Source of the DNA: Saprospirales bacterium
GTDB taxonomy: Bacteria > Bacteroidota > Bacteroidia > Chitinophagales > Saprospiraceae
Assembly: GCA_947459365.1 (NCBI GenBank)
Contig: CANHDG010000005.1
Coordinates: 1-40,004, forward strand
DNA length: 40,004 nucleotides
Reading direction: 5' to 3'
A model generated the notes under the pieces. The model saw only the letters and a list, made by a program, of their open reading frames with translations. It did no database searches and was not told the DNA's origin. Of the stretch, positions 19,400-28,836 are shown in pieces. Within the stretch, counting starts at the first letter, position 1, and every line of letters begins with the position of its first letter. Both the position numbers and the translations under genes were made by a program.

Positions 19400-21574
19400 A
19401 TGAAAAAGGCATTTACTTTTCTGATAATTTTCAATTGTGTTTTGGCAAATCTTGCTTTGGCGCAGAGGTCAGTGGCTCGGTTATGGAATGAGCAGGTTAT
19501 CCATGCAATCAGTAATGATTTAGCTCGTCCGGTTGTGCATGCACGAAATTTGTTCCACACCTCTATAGCGATGTATGATGCCTGGGCCGTTTATGATCCG
19601 GTGGCAGAAACCTATTTGCTTGGAAAAATGGTTCATGGATTTCAGAGTAATTATCGTGCGGTGCCCACCCCAGATGATATTTTATCTGCACAAGAGGAGG
19701 CCATCAGTTTTGCCGTGTACCGATTAATACTGCATCGATTTGCAAGTTCTCCCGGAGCGGTGGAGATAAGGGCTTCAGTAAATGCGCTGATGGACTCTCT
19801 AGGGTACAATCGATTTAACCGTTCTACTAATTATAAGTGCGGCCCAGCAGAGATGGGAAATTACATTGCCGCCCAAATAATTGATTATGGTTTTTTGGAT
19901 GGTTCCAATGAAGGAGGAAGTTACCGCAATCAATTTTATGAGCCAATCAACTCCCCTTTACAACCCGAGTTGCCTGGAAATATTGGGATGAGTGACATTA
20001 ATCGATGGCAACCACTTATGTTCAATCAGTTTATTGATCAAAGTGGAAATATTTTTAACAACGTCGTTCCGTCCTTTTTGGGGGCTGAGTGGGGCAAGGT
20101 GCTTCCTTTTGCAATGCGTCCAGAGGATGCAGAGTCCTTCACAAGAGACGGGTTATCATTTACCGTATATAACAATCCAGGCCCACCTGCTTGGCTTGAT
20201 ACAAGTTCAATTGGTAATTCTTCAGAGGCTTTTAAGTGGAATTTTTCATTAGTAAGTATTTGGGGTGGCTTGTTGAAATCAACCGATACTGTGATTATTG
20301 ATATATCACCGGGCTCTATTGGAAACAATATAAGTTATCCAGAAACTTTTGAAGCCTATCAAGACTTTTATAATTTATTTGAAGGAGGAGATTACAGTCA
20401 GGGGCACAGTATTAACCCCAAAACTGGGGCGCCTTATTCCGAACAACTAGTTCCACGAGGAGATTACTACCGAGTACTAGCTGAATTTTGGGCAGATGGC
20501 CCTGACTCTGAGACACCTCCTGGTCATTGGTTTTCAATATTAAACTACGTAAGTGATCAACCGGGATTTGAGAAGCGAATTCTCGGAGAAGGTCCTTTAT
20601 GTACTCCGTTGGAGTGGGATGTGAAGGCTTATTTTGCCTTGGGTGGTGCCATGCATGATGCTGCTATTACGGCATGGAGTATCAAAGGATATTATGACAC
20701 TAGTCGCCCTGTATCTGTCATAAGGAGAATGGCAGAGTTTGGTCAGTGTAGCGATCCAGCATTGCTCAATTATCATCCTGCCGGACTACCGCTTATCCCT
20801 GGATATATTGAGCAAATTAAGGCAGATGATCCACTTAGGGGGGTCAGCGGGCAATATATTGGAGAGATAAAAATAAATACGTGGCGTGGGCCAAACTTTA
20901 TTGATGATCCCGAGGAAGATGCTGCTGGTACAGGATGGATTAGGGCGGCAAATTGGTGGCCCTATCAACGCCCAACATTTGTTTCTCCTCCTTTTGCTGG
21001 GTATATTTCTGGACACTCTACTTTTAGTCGTGCAGGAGCGGAGGTATTGTCAGGAATAACGGGTGATCCTTATTTTCCCAATGGGATGGGTACATTTTTT
21101 TGCCCCAAAAATCAATATTTAGTTTTTGAGGAAGGTCCAAGTCAGGATATCACGTTGCAATGGGCCACTTATGTTGATGCGGCTGACCAGTGTAGCTTGT
21201 CTAGAATTTTTGGAGGCATTCATCCGCCGATGGATGATATTCCAGGTAGGCTTATAGGAAAGAAAATCGGAGAGGCGGCACTGGAGTACGCCACTTCCTA
21301 TTTCACCGGAGGTGGAGGACAGGATACTATTTATGAAAATAAGTTGTTTCCTAATCCTACCGATTGTGTAATGCAAGTGGAGGTTCCGACCAAAGAGTAT
21401 GTAGTTGTTGCTCTTTACAGTACGGACGGGCGACTTATTTTATCCAAGAGGTTGGTTTTAAAAGAGGGCAAAGGCATTCTTGACTTAACTGCCGTGGCTA
21501 GTGGTTTATATTTTATGGTTGCCCGAGATGAGGTAGGGCATGAACTCTTTTCTGAACGAATCATTAAATATTAG
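19400..21574 (+). CDS. Vanadium-dependent haloperoxidase/PAP2-superfamily protein with T9SS C-terminal sorting domain
   Basis: Active-site segments SIKGYYDTSRPVSVIRR, PPFAGYISGHSTFSRAGAEVL and SRIFGGIHPPMDDIPGRLIGKKIG. C-terminal KLFPNPTDCVMQVEV...LYSTDGRLI...GLYFMVARDE is a T9SS type A domain. Confidence 0.9.
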   Translation: MKKAFTFLIIFNCVLANLALAQRSVARLWNEQVIHAISNDLARPVVHARNLFHTSIAMYDAWAVYDPVAETYLLGKMVHGFQSNYRAVPTPDDILSAQEEAISFAVYRLILHRFASSPGAVEIRASVNALMDSLGYNRFNRSTNYKCGPAEMGNYIAAQIIDYGFLDGSNEGGSYRNQFYEPINSPLQPELPGNIGMSDINRWQPLMFNQFIDQSGNIFNNVVPSFLGAEWGKVLPFAMRPEDAESFTRDGLSFTVYNNPGPPAWLDTSSIGNSSEAFKWNFSLVSIWGGLLKSTDTVIIDISPGSIGNNISYPETFEAYQDFYNLFEGGDYSQGHSINPKTGAPYSEQLVPRGDYYRVLAEFWADGPDSETPPGHWFSILNYVSDQPGFEKRILGEGPLCTPLEWDVKAYFALGGAMHDAAITAWSIKGYYDTSRPVSVIRRMAEFGQCSDPALLNYHPAGLPLIPGYIEQIKADDPLRGVSGQYIGEIKINTWRGPNFIDDPEEDAAGTGWIRAANWWPYQRPTFVSPPFAGYISGHSTFSRAGAEVLSGITGDPYFPNGMGTFFCPKNQYLVFEEGPSQDITLQWATYVDAADQCSLSRIFGGIHPPMDDIPGRLIGKKIGEAALEYATSYFTGGGGQDTIYENKLFPNPTDCVMQVEVPTKEYVVVALYSTDGRLILSKRLVLKEGKGILDLTAVASGLYFMVARDEVGHELFSERIIKY

Positions 21575-21624
21575 CCAGCTTGGTGGATAAATGGTCAGTT
21601 TGTGAAAATGGTGCACGGTGATTT

Positions 21625-22032
21625 CTATTCCTTATCAAATCGCAACTCCTTTATCACCATAGTGCCGCTGTTCGCTTTAAGGTAGATATAAACGCGAAAG
21701 CTCCCGGTAGCCGCGGAAAGATTGCCAATGCAATATTGATCATTGCTTCCTCGGCTTGTACCGTTGTGGACAGCATTAAACGATTTAGGCTTGTTACTAT
21801 TAAAAAAGGCTTGAATAGCTTCTGTCGCCTGTACTTTAGAATACGATTTCTCCTTGTCAAGGATAGAAACGTCTAGGTTTTGATCGAAATAAGAGGACAG
21901 CGTTGATACATCCCCAACACTGATTGCCTTAGTGATCATATCAAGTGTTGGACCACCGGAGACCTGTGCTTGGATTGCTACTGGTATAAAAAACAGGAAA
22001 ACAAAAAGGTACTTCATAAACTTATTCATCAT
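21625..22032 (-). CDS. DUF4783-like secreted protein
   Basis: Signal peptide MKYLFVFLFFIPVAIQAQ, then ITKAISVGDVSTLSSYFDQNLDVSILDKEKSYSKVQATEAIQAFFNSNKPKSF...; NTF2-like DUF4783 pattern. Confidence 0.7.
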   Translation of the reverse strand: MMNKFMKYLFVFLFFIPVAIQAQVSGGPTLDMITKAISVGDVSTLSSYFDQNLDVSILDKEKSYSKVQATEAIQAFFNSNKPKSFNAVHNGTSRGSNDQYCIGNLSAATGSFRVYIYLKANSGTMVIKELRFDKE

Positions 22033-22248
22033 TAGTACATTTGACAGGACAATATTAGTGCCAAAAGTAAATATTAAACCGTTTTTAGGGGTGGGATATT
22101 GTGAATGGGTCGTTAAGGATCGTGGCAATTGTTGTTAATAGAACGGGACAAAATGCGCCCTCATTTTCTTGGGTTATAAAAAAATGAAAAGTTTTTTTTA
22201 AAAAAAAGCAGAAGGGATAATAAATTTGATTACCTTTGCGGTCCTTTT

Positions 22249-22330
22249 GCGGGCGTGGCGAAATTGGTAGACGTACCAGACTTAGGATCTGGCGCCGTGA
22301 GGCATGGGGGTTCGAGTCCCTCCGCCCGCA
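22249..22330 (+). tRNA. tRNA-Leu (anticodon TAG)
   Basis: Acceptor GCGGGCG/CGCCCGC, anticodon stem-loop CCAGA-CTTAGGA-TCTGG, long variable arm, T arm GGGGGTTCGAGTCCCTC. CCA is not encoded. Confidence 0.96.
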
Positions 22331-22355
22331 CATTCAACTTGAAATAAGCATAAAG

Positions 22356-23750
22356 ATGCCCACCTTCTCTCGTCTAGACCTCGATCAGACCCATTTCAAT
22401 CTTACCATCACAATTCCCAAGGAAGAAATAAAGCCAAAAGTTGATTCCGATTTAAAACGTTTTAAGCAGCGAGCAGCCATCAAAGGCTTCCGTCCGGGTC
22501 ATGCCCCAGCTCATTACGTTAAATCGCTTTACGGGGCTTCTGTATTCTATGATGCTTTCACAAAAATGGTTTCAGATCATCTTTATGGTTATTTATCTGA
22601 TAACAATCTGATGGTTTTAGGGCAACCTTTGCCCTTGGAGAATCAGCAAAAATACACTTTTAACATTGATCAACCGGAGCCCGAATACTCCATAACTTAT
22701 GAGGTAGGGCATGTCCCAGACTTTGAGTTGCAGGGTCTGGATAAGCATCAGCAGTATGATTTGCTGGAGATTTCTGATTTAAACACACTTGCTGAGAAGG
22801 ACTTTACCAGCTTGCGTGAGAAAGTTGGGAAGCCTGTTTCAGTAGAAGATGATATTCAGACCAAGGACATTCTGAAAGTGAAGTCTGTTGAGTTTGAGGG
22901 TTCAACCGCGAGAAAGGGTGGTTGGGAGACTACCATTACGATTTTTGTGGACTCTATAGTAGATTCGGAGCTGAAGCAGCATGTATTGGCACTAAAAAAG
23001 GGGGATTCTTTCCGCTTCAATGTCAATCAGTTGGAGGATGGGCGTAATGGAACATTTATTAGGAAATACATATTAAACTTACCAGAAGAGGACGAAAGAG
23101 AGGTGGGTGATGAGTTCGAGGGGGTTATCGAAGATGTTTCTCGATTGACGCCTGCCGATGTAACGCCGGAGTTCTTATCCACTAATTTTGGTGAGAATGT
23201 TACTACTGAGGAGGAGGCTTTAAAGGAGATTGAGAAAGCAACAGCAATTTACTACAGGTCTCGAGCGGAGGCTTTGGTTATGCGTCAGATTCAAGATCGG
23301 TTGATTGAGATGAATCAGTTTGCTTTGCCGGAGGTATTTTTAAAGCGTTGGCTAGTAATGGATGGTACGTTTGCACCCGGAACGGAGGACGAGCGTTTTC
23401 CTTCCTTCGCCGTAAGCCTACGATGGTCAATTCTGCGAGATCGTCTTGTGAAAATGTTTGATGTAACGGTTAGTAAGGAGGAAATAGAGCGTGAATTCAT
23501 TTTAACTCTGAACGGTTATTTCCGAGGACAATTCCCACCTGAGATGATGATGGGTTTTGTAGATCGGATGATGAAAGATAAAAAAGAGGTAGAACGCGTG
23601 ACGAATACTATTGAGTACGAAAAAATCTTCAGGGCGGCTTTGGATTTGGTAACCTTAAATCCTAAAATGGTTAGTTCAACCGAGTTCCACGCCATTTTTG
23701 ATGCGGCACGTGAGGAGGTAGAGGCTGAGAACGCTTCCCAAGCTGGTTAG
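22356..23750 (+). CDS. tig: Trigger factor-like chaperone/peptidyl-prolyl isomerase
   Basis: Trigger factor N-domain (LTITIPKEEIKPKVDSDLKRFKQRAAIKGFRPGHAPAHYVKSLYG), directly upstream of clpP-clpX. True start 22356, because the ORF-track extension overlaps the tRNA. Confidence 0.9.
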   Translation: MPTFSRLDLDQTHFNLTITIPKEEIKPKVDSDLKRFKQRAAIKGFRPGHAPAHYVKSLYGASVFYDAFTKMVSDHLYGYLSDNNLMVLGQPLPLENQQKYTFNIDQPEPEYSITYEVGHVPDFELQGLDKHQQYDLLEISDLNTLAEKDFTSLREKVGKPVSVEDDIQTKDILKVKSVEFEGSTARKGGWETTITIFVDSIVDSELKQHVLALKKGDSFRFNVNQLEDGRNGTFIRKYILNLPEEDEREVGDEFEGVIEDVSRLTPADVTPEFLSTNFGENVTTEEEALKEIEKATAIYYRSRAEALVMRQIQDRLIEMNQFALPEVFLKRWLVMDGTFAPGTEDERFPSFAVSLRWSILRDRLVKMFDVTVSKEEIEREFILTLNGYFRGQFPPEMMMGFVDRMMKDKKEVERVTNTIEYEKIFRAALDLVTLNPKMVSSTEFHAIFDAAREEVEAENASQAG

Positions 23751-23930
23751 TCTTTTTAGTCTAGCTAGACGAGGTGTTTGGAGTCTAAAAGGGATTGTTG
23801 ATCGTTTATCATGTATTTTTTTGTGGGATCAATAATCGTTTTAGGTATTCTTTTGTTCTATATTGCTGAATAGCTGGGTGGGCAAATCGCCCTTCTCAAA
23901 TTGTTCAACTTTAAAATGTATCTAAACACC

Positions 23931-24635
23931 ATGTTTGACAAAAATGAATTTAGAAAGTATGCGGTTCGTCACCTAGGGATGAACAGTATGCACCTTGATC
24001 ACTATATGCAGTCTAGTACGGCTGCCGTAGCACCCAATATTAAAGCATTTACTCCTGCTGTAATCGAAGAGCGTCAGTTGAATGCTGTTCAAATGGATGT
24101 ATTCAGCCGTCTCATGATGGATCGTATTATCTTCATGGGGGTTCCTGTTAATGAGTATGTTGCAAACGTTGTACAGGCACAGCTATTATTCCTTGAGTCA
24201 ACGGATGCTAACAGGGATATACAGATGTTTATCAATAGTCCTGGGGGATCCGTCATTGACGGACTTGGTATTTACGATACCATGCAATATGTCCGGCCGG
24301 ATGTGGCTACTATTTGTACGGGCCTAGCTGCTTCTATGGGTGCCGTTTTGTTAGCGGCTGGGGCGAAAGGGAAACGCTCTTGTCTGTTCCATAGCCATAT
24401 TATGATTCACCAACCTTTGGGTGGTGCGCAGGGACAGGTATCTGATATTGAGATTACGTACATGCTTATCAAAAAAATGCAAAAGTCGCTGTATGATATC
24501 CTAGCGCAGCACACAGGTCAGACTTACGAAAAGATAATGGAAGACTGTGATCGTGATAATTGGATGAGTGCAGAAGAAGCAAAAGCATACGGTTTGATTG
24601 ACGAGGTTTTAAGCCGGACGGAGCCAAGAAAGTAA
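23931..24635 (+). CDS. clpP: ATP-dependent Clp protease proteolytic subunit
   Basis: ERQLNAVQMDVFSRLMMDRIIFMG, FINSPGGSVIDGLGIYDTMQ, AASMGAVLLAAGAKGKR (catalytic Ser), HSHIMIHQPLGGAQGQ (catalytic His). Exact start uncertain (23901-23931). Confidence 0.96.
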   Translation: MFDKNEFRKYAVRHLGMNSMHLDHYMQSSTAAVAPNIKAFTPAVIEERQLNAVQMDVFSRLMMDRIIFMGVPVNEYVANVVQAQLLFLESTDANRDIQMFINSPGGSVIDGLGIYDTMQYVRPDVATICTGLAASMGAVLLAAGAKGKRSCLFHSHIMIHQPLGGAQGQVSDIEITYMLIKKMQKSLYDILAQHTGQTYEKIMEDCDRDNWMSAEEAKAYGLIDEVLSRTEPRK

Positions 24636-24651
24636 ACATGTTTTTCAGACA

Positions 24652-25938
24652 ATGAAAAAAGGGAAAACGACACCACCGCATTGTTCTTTTTGCGGAGGCA
24701 GTGAGGAGGATGTTGATATCCTCATTTCGGGTCTGGAGGCTCAGATTTGTGATTCTTGCGCAGAGCGAGCGCTTGAGATGGTTGATCATCACTTGGGCCC
24801 TGAGCATAGGCGGCGGGAGTCTTCCTCCTCGCCTCTTGGATCAAAGTCCTTTTCTGGCAGTATCAATTTAGTTCCTCCTCGGGAGCTAAAGACATTTCTG
24901 GATAAGTATATTATCGGCCAAGATGAGGCAAAAAAGGTTCTATCGGTAGCTGTTTACAACCACTACAAGCGAATTAAACAACGAGAGGCAGGAAAGAAGC
25001 TCGATAGTGATGTAGAAATTGAGAAGTCCAATGTGCTTTTCGTGGGCCAGACAGGTACGGGAAAAACGTTAATGGCTCGCACGATTGCTCGAACTTTGAA
25101 TGTCCCTTTTACCATAGTTGATGCTACTGTGTTCACAGAGGCTGGGTATGTAGGAGAGGATATCGAAAGTATTTTGGCGCGGTTATTACAGGTATGCGAC
25201 TACGATGTGGCTGCCGCCGAGCGGGGAATTGTTTATATCGACGAAGTTGATAAAATTGCCCGTAAGCAGGATAACCCAAGCATCACTCGTGATGTTTCTG
25301 GTGAAGGGGTTCAGCAGGGATTATTAAAAATGCTAGAAGGTGCTGAGTTGTTGGTACCTCCCCAAGGTGGCAGGAAGCACCCAGATCAGAAGATGCTGAA
25401 AGTGAACACCCAAAATATTCTTTTTATTTGTGGTGGGGCATTCGATGGTATTGAAAAAATCATTGCTCGTCGGGTAAATACCAGTGTAATTGGCTATAGT
25501 AATCAACAAATTGAAAAAGTTGATCGGGAAAACCTGTTGCAGTATGTTACGCATCAGGATATAAAGACGTTTGGATTAATTCCAGAGTTGGTGGGTCGTT
25601 TGCCAGTTATCGTGCATCTCGATCCTTTGGATGTAGAGACGTTAAGTCTGATTTTAACGGAGCCCAAGAATGCGCTTCTAAAGCAGTACCAAGCGCTGTT
25701 TGCTATGGAGGATATCGAGCTGGTTCTTACGGATGACTGTGTTTCTTTTATTGCAGAGAAAGCGCTGGAGTACAAATTAGGTGCCAGAGGGCTTCGCTCC
25801 TTGTGTGAAGCTATTCTTACGGATGCAATGTATGATCCTGCGCCGCACATGAAGAGTAAGCAGCTGGTAATTGATCAAAAATATGCAATGGATAAACTTG
25901 ACCGTTCGCGGCTTTCAAAGTTGAGTATTGCTGTTTAA
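24652..25938 (+). CDS. clpX: ATP-dependent Clp protease ATP-binding subunit ClpX
   Basis: N-terminal zinc-binding CSFCGGSEEDVDILISGLEAQICDSCAE, Walker A VGQTGTGKTLMARTIA, Walker B GIVYIDEVDKIAR, IGYSN loop. Confidence 0.97.
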   Translation: MKKGKTTPPHCSFCGGSEEDVDILISGLEAQICDSCAERALEMVDHHLGPEHRRRESSSSPLGSKSFSGSINLVPPRELKTFLDKYIIGQDEAKKVLSVAVYNHYKRIKQREAGKKLDSDVEIEKSNVLFVGQTGTGKTLMARTIARTLNVPFTIVDATVFTEAGYVGEDIESILARLLQVCDYDVAAAERGIVYIDEVDKIARKQDNPSITRDVSGEGVQQGLLKMLEGAELLVPPQGGRKHPDQKMLKVNTQNILFICGGAFDGIEKIIARRVNTSVIGYSNQQIEKVDRENLLQYVTHQDIKTFGLIPELVGRLPVIVHLDPLDVETLSLILTEPKNALLKQYQALFAMEDIELVLTDDCVSFIAEKALEYKLGARGLRSLCEAILTDAMYDPAPHMKSKQLVIDQKYAMDKLDRSRLSKLSIAV

Positions 25939-26049
25939 GCATAAAGAAAAAGCCCTTTGTAATTAAAGTTACTTAGGTTATATTGGATCTGCAACTAAAT
26001 GTAAGGGTTCACTGTTTTAAAAAATAATTTCATACAAATTAATAAAAAC

Positions 26050-26367
26050 ATGGCACTTCAAGTAACTGATGCCTCCTTTGAGAGTGAGGTACTTCAAAGC
26101 GATAAACTCACCGTTGTTGATTTCTGGGCAGAATGGTGTGGTCCCTGCAAAATGATGAATCCTGTATTGGATGAACTTTCTAAAGAATTGGAGGGACGTG
26201 TTGTTATTGCCAAATTAAACGTAGATGAAAACCCTGAGATCCCGACAAATCTGATGATTCGGGGTATTCCTACCTTTGTAATGTTTAAAGGAGGAAAGGA
26301 AGTTGCTCGTATTGTAGGAGCACAGTCTAAGCAGGCGATGCTTTCTAAGATAGAGGCATTGGTATAA
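26050..26367 (+). CDS. trxA: Thioredoxin
   Basis: VVDFWAEWCGPCKMMNPVLDEL...KLNVDENPEIPTNLMIRGIPTFVMFKGG. Confidence 0.96.
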   Translation: MALQVTDASFESEVLQSDKLTVVDFWAEWCGPCKMMNPVLDELSKELEGRVVIAKLNVDENPEIPTNLMIRGIPTFVMFKGGKEVARIVGAQSKQAMLSKIEALV

Positions 26368-26391
26368 TCCAAGCACAATTTTGTAAGCAAG

Positions 26392-26424
26392 AGCCCAATA
26401 CCCCATACTTTGGGATATTGGGCT
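26392..26424. terminator. Bidirectional terminator between convergent trxA and ruvA
   Basis: AGCCCAATA-c-CCC-loop-GGG-a-TATTGGGCT hairpin between the two stop codons, followed by a short T-run. Confidence 0.75.
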
Positions 26425-26432
26425 TACTCGTT

Positions 26433-27029
26433 TTAGGCCATGTATTTCAGTGCTGCTTTGATCATCTCCTCTACTCGAGCTGTTGCAGGGAGTTCTTTAG
26501 CGATTTGATTAAGGGCTTTTTGGACGGTAATTCGGTTGAAGCCAAGCGCTATCAATGCGGTCAGGGCCTCTTCTCTAACCGTGTTGTCTACGGCCGCTCC
26601 GGGCAACAATACGGGTCCATCGGGAGCCTCTCTGGTCATTTTATCCTTTAGGTCTAGAATAATTTGTTTGGCCGCCTTAGGACCTATTCCCTTTGCCCGT
26701 TGGAGAATATGCGCTTGTTCTCCTATAATTGCTGCGCGAATTTCGTCGGCAGTCATAGAGGAAAGAAGTAGTTGTGCGGTGGATGGCCCAACCCCTGAAA
26801 CAGAAATGAGGTGTACAAACATAGAACGTTCTACCTGGGTGGCGAAACCGAAAAGTGTATGGGCATCTTCTCTAACATTAAAGTGGGTGTATAGAGTTGC
26901 CTTTTCTTTTCCTTTTATTGCTGTATAGGTGCTTAGAGGAATATGTAGGTGAAAGCCAATTCCATTGACCTCAAGCGTTAAAAAGGCTGGTGTTAGGTGA
27001 GTGATTTCTCCTTTAAGGTATGCGTACAT
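26433..27029 (-). CDS. ruvA: Holliday junction branch migration protein RuvA
   Basis: MYAYLKGEITHLTPAFLTLEVNGIGFHLHIPLSTY...VSGVGPSTAQLLLSSM...KGIGPKAAKQIILDLKDK. Confidence 0.95.
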   Translation of the reverse strand: MYAYLKGEITHLTPAFLTLEVNGIGFHLHIPLSTYTAIKGKEKATLYTHFNVREDAHTLFGFATQVERSMFVHLISVSGVGPSTAQLLLSSMTADEIRAAIIGEQAHILQRAKGIGPKAAKQIILDLKDKMTREAPDGPVLLPGAAVDNTVREEALTALIALGFNRITVQKALNQIAKELPATARVEEMIKAALKYMA

Positions 27030-27171
27030 AATCTAAGTTAATATTTAATTGCCGGTCATTATTTGGGGAGCGGCTCTAGTTATTTGATGTATATAATCCA
27101 AGTGATTTTTTGGATAAATCCTTTTTGCAAAGGTAATCTATTTAGAATGGATTGATTTAATTACAACTTTC

Positions 27172-27804
27172 ATGGTACATACATTTACGTTTAACCCTTT
27201 TTCTGAAAACACTTACGTGCTCTACGATGAGTCGGGCGACTGTATGATTGTTGATCCTGGTTGTTACACGACGGTTGAAAGAGAGGAGCTCCGCTCCTTT
27301 ATTGAGCGGGAGCGGTTGCGTCCAGTTCGATTAGTGAATACCCATTGTCATCTTGATCATGTGTTTGGAAATCGGTGGGTGAGTGAAACTTGGGGATTAT
27401 CTTTAGAGATTCATAGGGGTGAGTTGCCATTATTACAACGATTGGTGGATACAGCACGCATGTATGGGGTTCCAGGAGTGGAGGCTTCCCCTTTGCCTTC
27501 TAGGTATATTGAGCCAGGGGAGGAGATTTGTTTTGGGAATACCCGATTAAGGGTGTTGTTTACTCCAGGGCATTCTCCTGCCAGTATTTGTTTCCATAAT
27601 GAACTGGAGGAATATGTTATAGCAGGAGATGTCCTATTTTTAGAAGGGATAGGACGAACGGATTTGCCAGGAGGGGATTTTGAGATACTGATAAGCAGTA
27701 TCCGACAGCAGTTGTTTGTTTTACCTGAGACTACGTTAGTTTATCCAGGTCATGGGCCTACCACTACCATCCGGCACGAGATGGAGTGTAATCCCTTCTT
27801 ATAA
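27172..27804 (+). CDS. MBL-fold metallo-hydrolase (glyoxalase II-like)
   Basis: NTHCHLDHVFGNRW (HxHxDH), FTPGHSPASICFH, VIAGDVLFLEGIGRTDLPGGD, VYPGHGPTTTIRHEMECNPFL. Confidence 0.93.
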   Translation: MVHTFTFNPFSENTYVLYDESGDCMIVDPGCYTTVEREELRSFIERERLRPVRLVNTHCHLDHVFGNRWVSETWGLSLEIHRGELPLLQRLVDTARMYGVPGVEASPLPSRYIEPGEEICFGNTRLRVLFTPGHSPASICFHNELEEYVIAGDVLFLEGIGRTDLPGGDFEILISSIRQQLFVLPETTLVYPGHGPTTTIRHEMECNPFL

Positions 27805-27887
27805 TAATAGCCAAGGCTGGAGGTGCTCCCCTACTTTGGTTGATGGAATAGTTTCTAAAATTATTAGGTGAGTAAATGAAAATGCAC

Positions 27888-27895
27888 TACCTTTG
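27888..27895 (+). promoter_or_regulatory. Bacteroidota-type -7 element TACCTTTG upstream of SRP RNA
   Basis: TAnnTTTG consensus a few nt before the SRP RNA; the same octamer is at 22231-22238 (tRNA-Leu) and 39651-39658. Confidence 0.65.
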
Positions 27896-27900
27896 CGGCG

Positions 27901-27979
27901 CGTCGGGCGACCAGCTCCTGCAAAACTCCCCCAGGGCAGAAATGCAGCAAGGGTATGTGGTTGAGCGGTGTGCCCGACG
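27901..27979 (+). ncRNA. ffs: Small bacterial signal recognition particle RNA (4.5S-like)
   Basis: Closing stem CGTCGGGC/GCCCGACG, conserved apical domain CCAGGGCAGAAATGCAGCAAGGG, followed by a T-run. Confidence 0.85.
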
Positions 27980-28043
27980 TTTTTATTTACAGAACTGAAT
28001 CTTATTCTTATGGGAGTAGGTGTATTTTCAACTTGAACAGTTT

Positions 28044-28706
28044 ATGTTATTCTTTATTGATACGGCTAATTTGGGTGACATTCGCGAAGCTGCGGAGTTA
28101 GGAATATTGGATGGAGTAACAACCAATCCTTCTTTAATGGCTAAAGAGGGAATAAAAGGGGATGCGAATGTACTGCGTCATTATATAGATATCTGTGAAT
28201 TGGTTGGGGAGGCACAAGATGTGAGCGCGGAGGTGATTTCTACCGATTTCAAAGGCATGGTGGAAGAGGGAGAGAAATTAGCTGCTCTTCACGAGAACAT
28301 TGTGGTGAAGGTTCCTATGACCAAGGATGGAATCAAGGCCATTTCCCATTTCACTCGAGTTGGAATACGGACAAACTGTACTCTGGTTTTCTCTGCTGGT
28401 CAGGCCATTTTGGCTGCTAAGGCTGGGGCTACTTATGTTTCTCCTTTTGTAGGTCGATTAGATGATATTTCTTGGGAGGGCATGAATTTGATCAAGGAAA
28501 TTCGTGAAATCTACGATATGGTTGGTTATACCACACTAATTTTGGCTGCTAGTATACGGAGCCCACTTCATATTGTACAGGCTGCCAAGGCGGGGGCAGA
28601 CGTTGTTACGTGTCCTCTTTCAGCCATGTTAGGGTTGTTGAACCATCCCTTGACGGATATTGGGTTGGAGAAGTTTTTAGCGGATCACCGCAAGGTAAAC
28701 GGATAA
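28044..28706 (+). CDS. Transaldolase / fructose-6-phosphate aldolase family protein
   Basis: MLFFIDTANLGDIREAAELGILDGVTTNPSLMAKEG, VVKVPMTKDGIKA, NCTLVFSAGQAILAAKAGATYVSPFVGRLDD. Confidence 0.93.
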   Translation: MLFFIDTANLGDIREAAELGILDGVTTNPSLMAKEGIKGDANVLRHYIDICELVGEAQDVSAEVISTDFKGMVEEGEKLAALHENIVVKVPMTKDGIKAISHFTRVGIRTNCTLVFSAGQAILAAKAGATYVSPFVGRLDDISWEGMNLIKEIREIYDMVGYTTLILAASIRSPLHIVQAAKAGADVVTCPLSAMLGLLNHPLTDIGLEKFLADHRKVNG

Positions 28707-28732
28707 ACTATATTAAGGAAATAATGTAATTT

Positions 28733-28766
28733 GGCTACATAGTGATTCACTGTGTAGCCTTTTTTT
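28733..28766 (+). terminator. Rho-independent terminator after the transaldolase-family gene
   Basis: GGCTACAtAGTGATTCACTgTGTAGCC followed by TTTTTTT. Confidence 0.85.
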
Positions 28767-28836
28767 ATTAATTAAAACAGGGGACCATACTGTGTTTTTG
28801 CATAACAAGAACACAGCATGGCGTATCAGGGTGGAG

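Noticed and set aside
22236-22355. N-terminal extension of trigger factor in the ORF track
   Set aside because: It is the translation of tRNA-Leu (GRGEIGRRTRLRIWRREAWGFESLRPH); the true start is ATG 22356.
26536-26928. 130-aa plus-strand ORF antisense to ruvA
   Set aside because: Opposite strand of a clear ruvA; composition typical of antisense translation.
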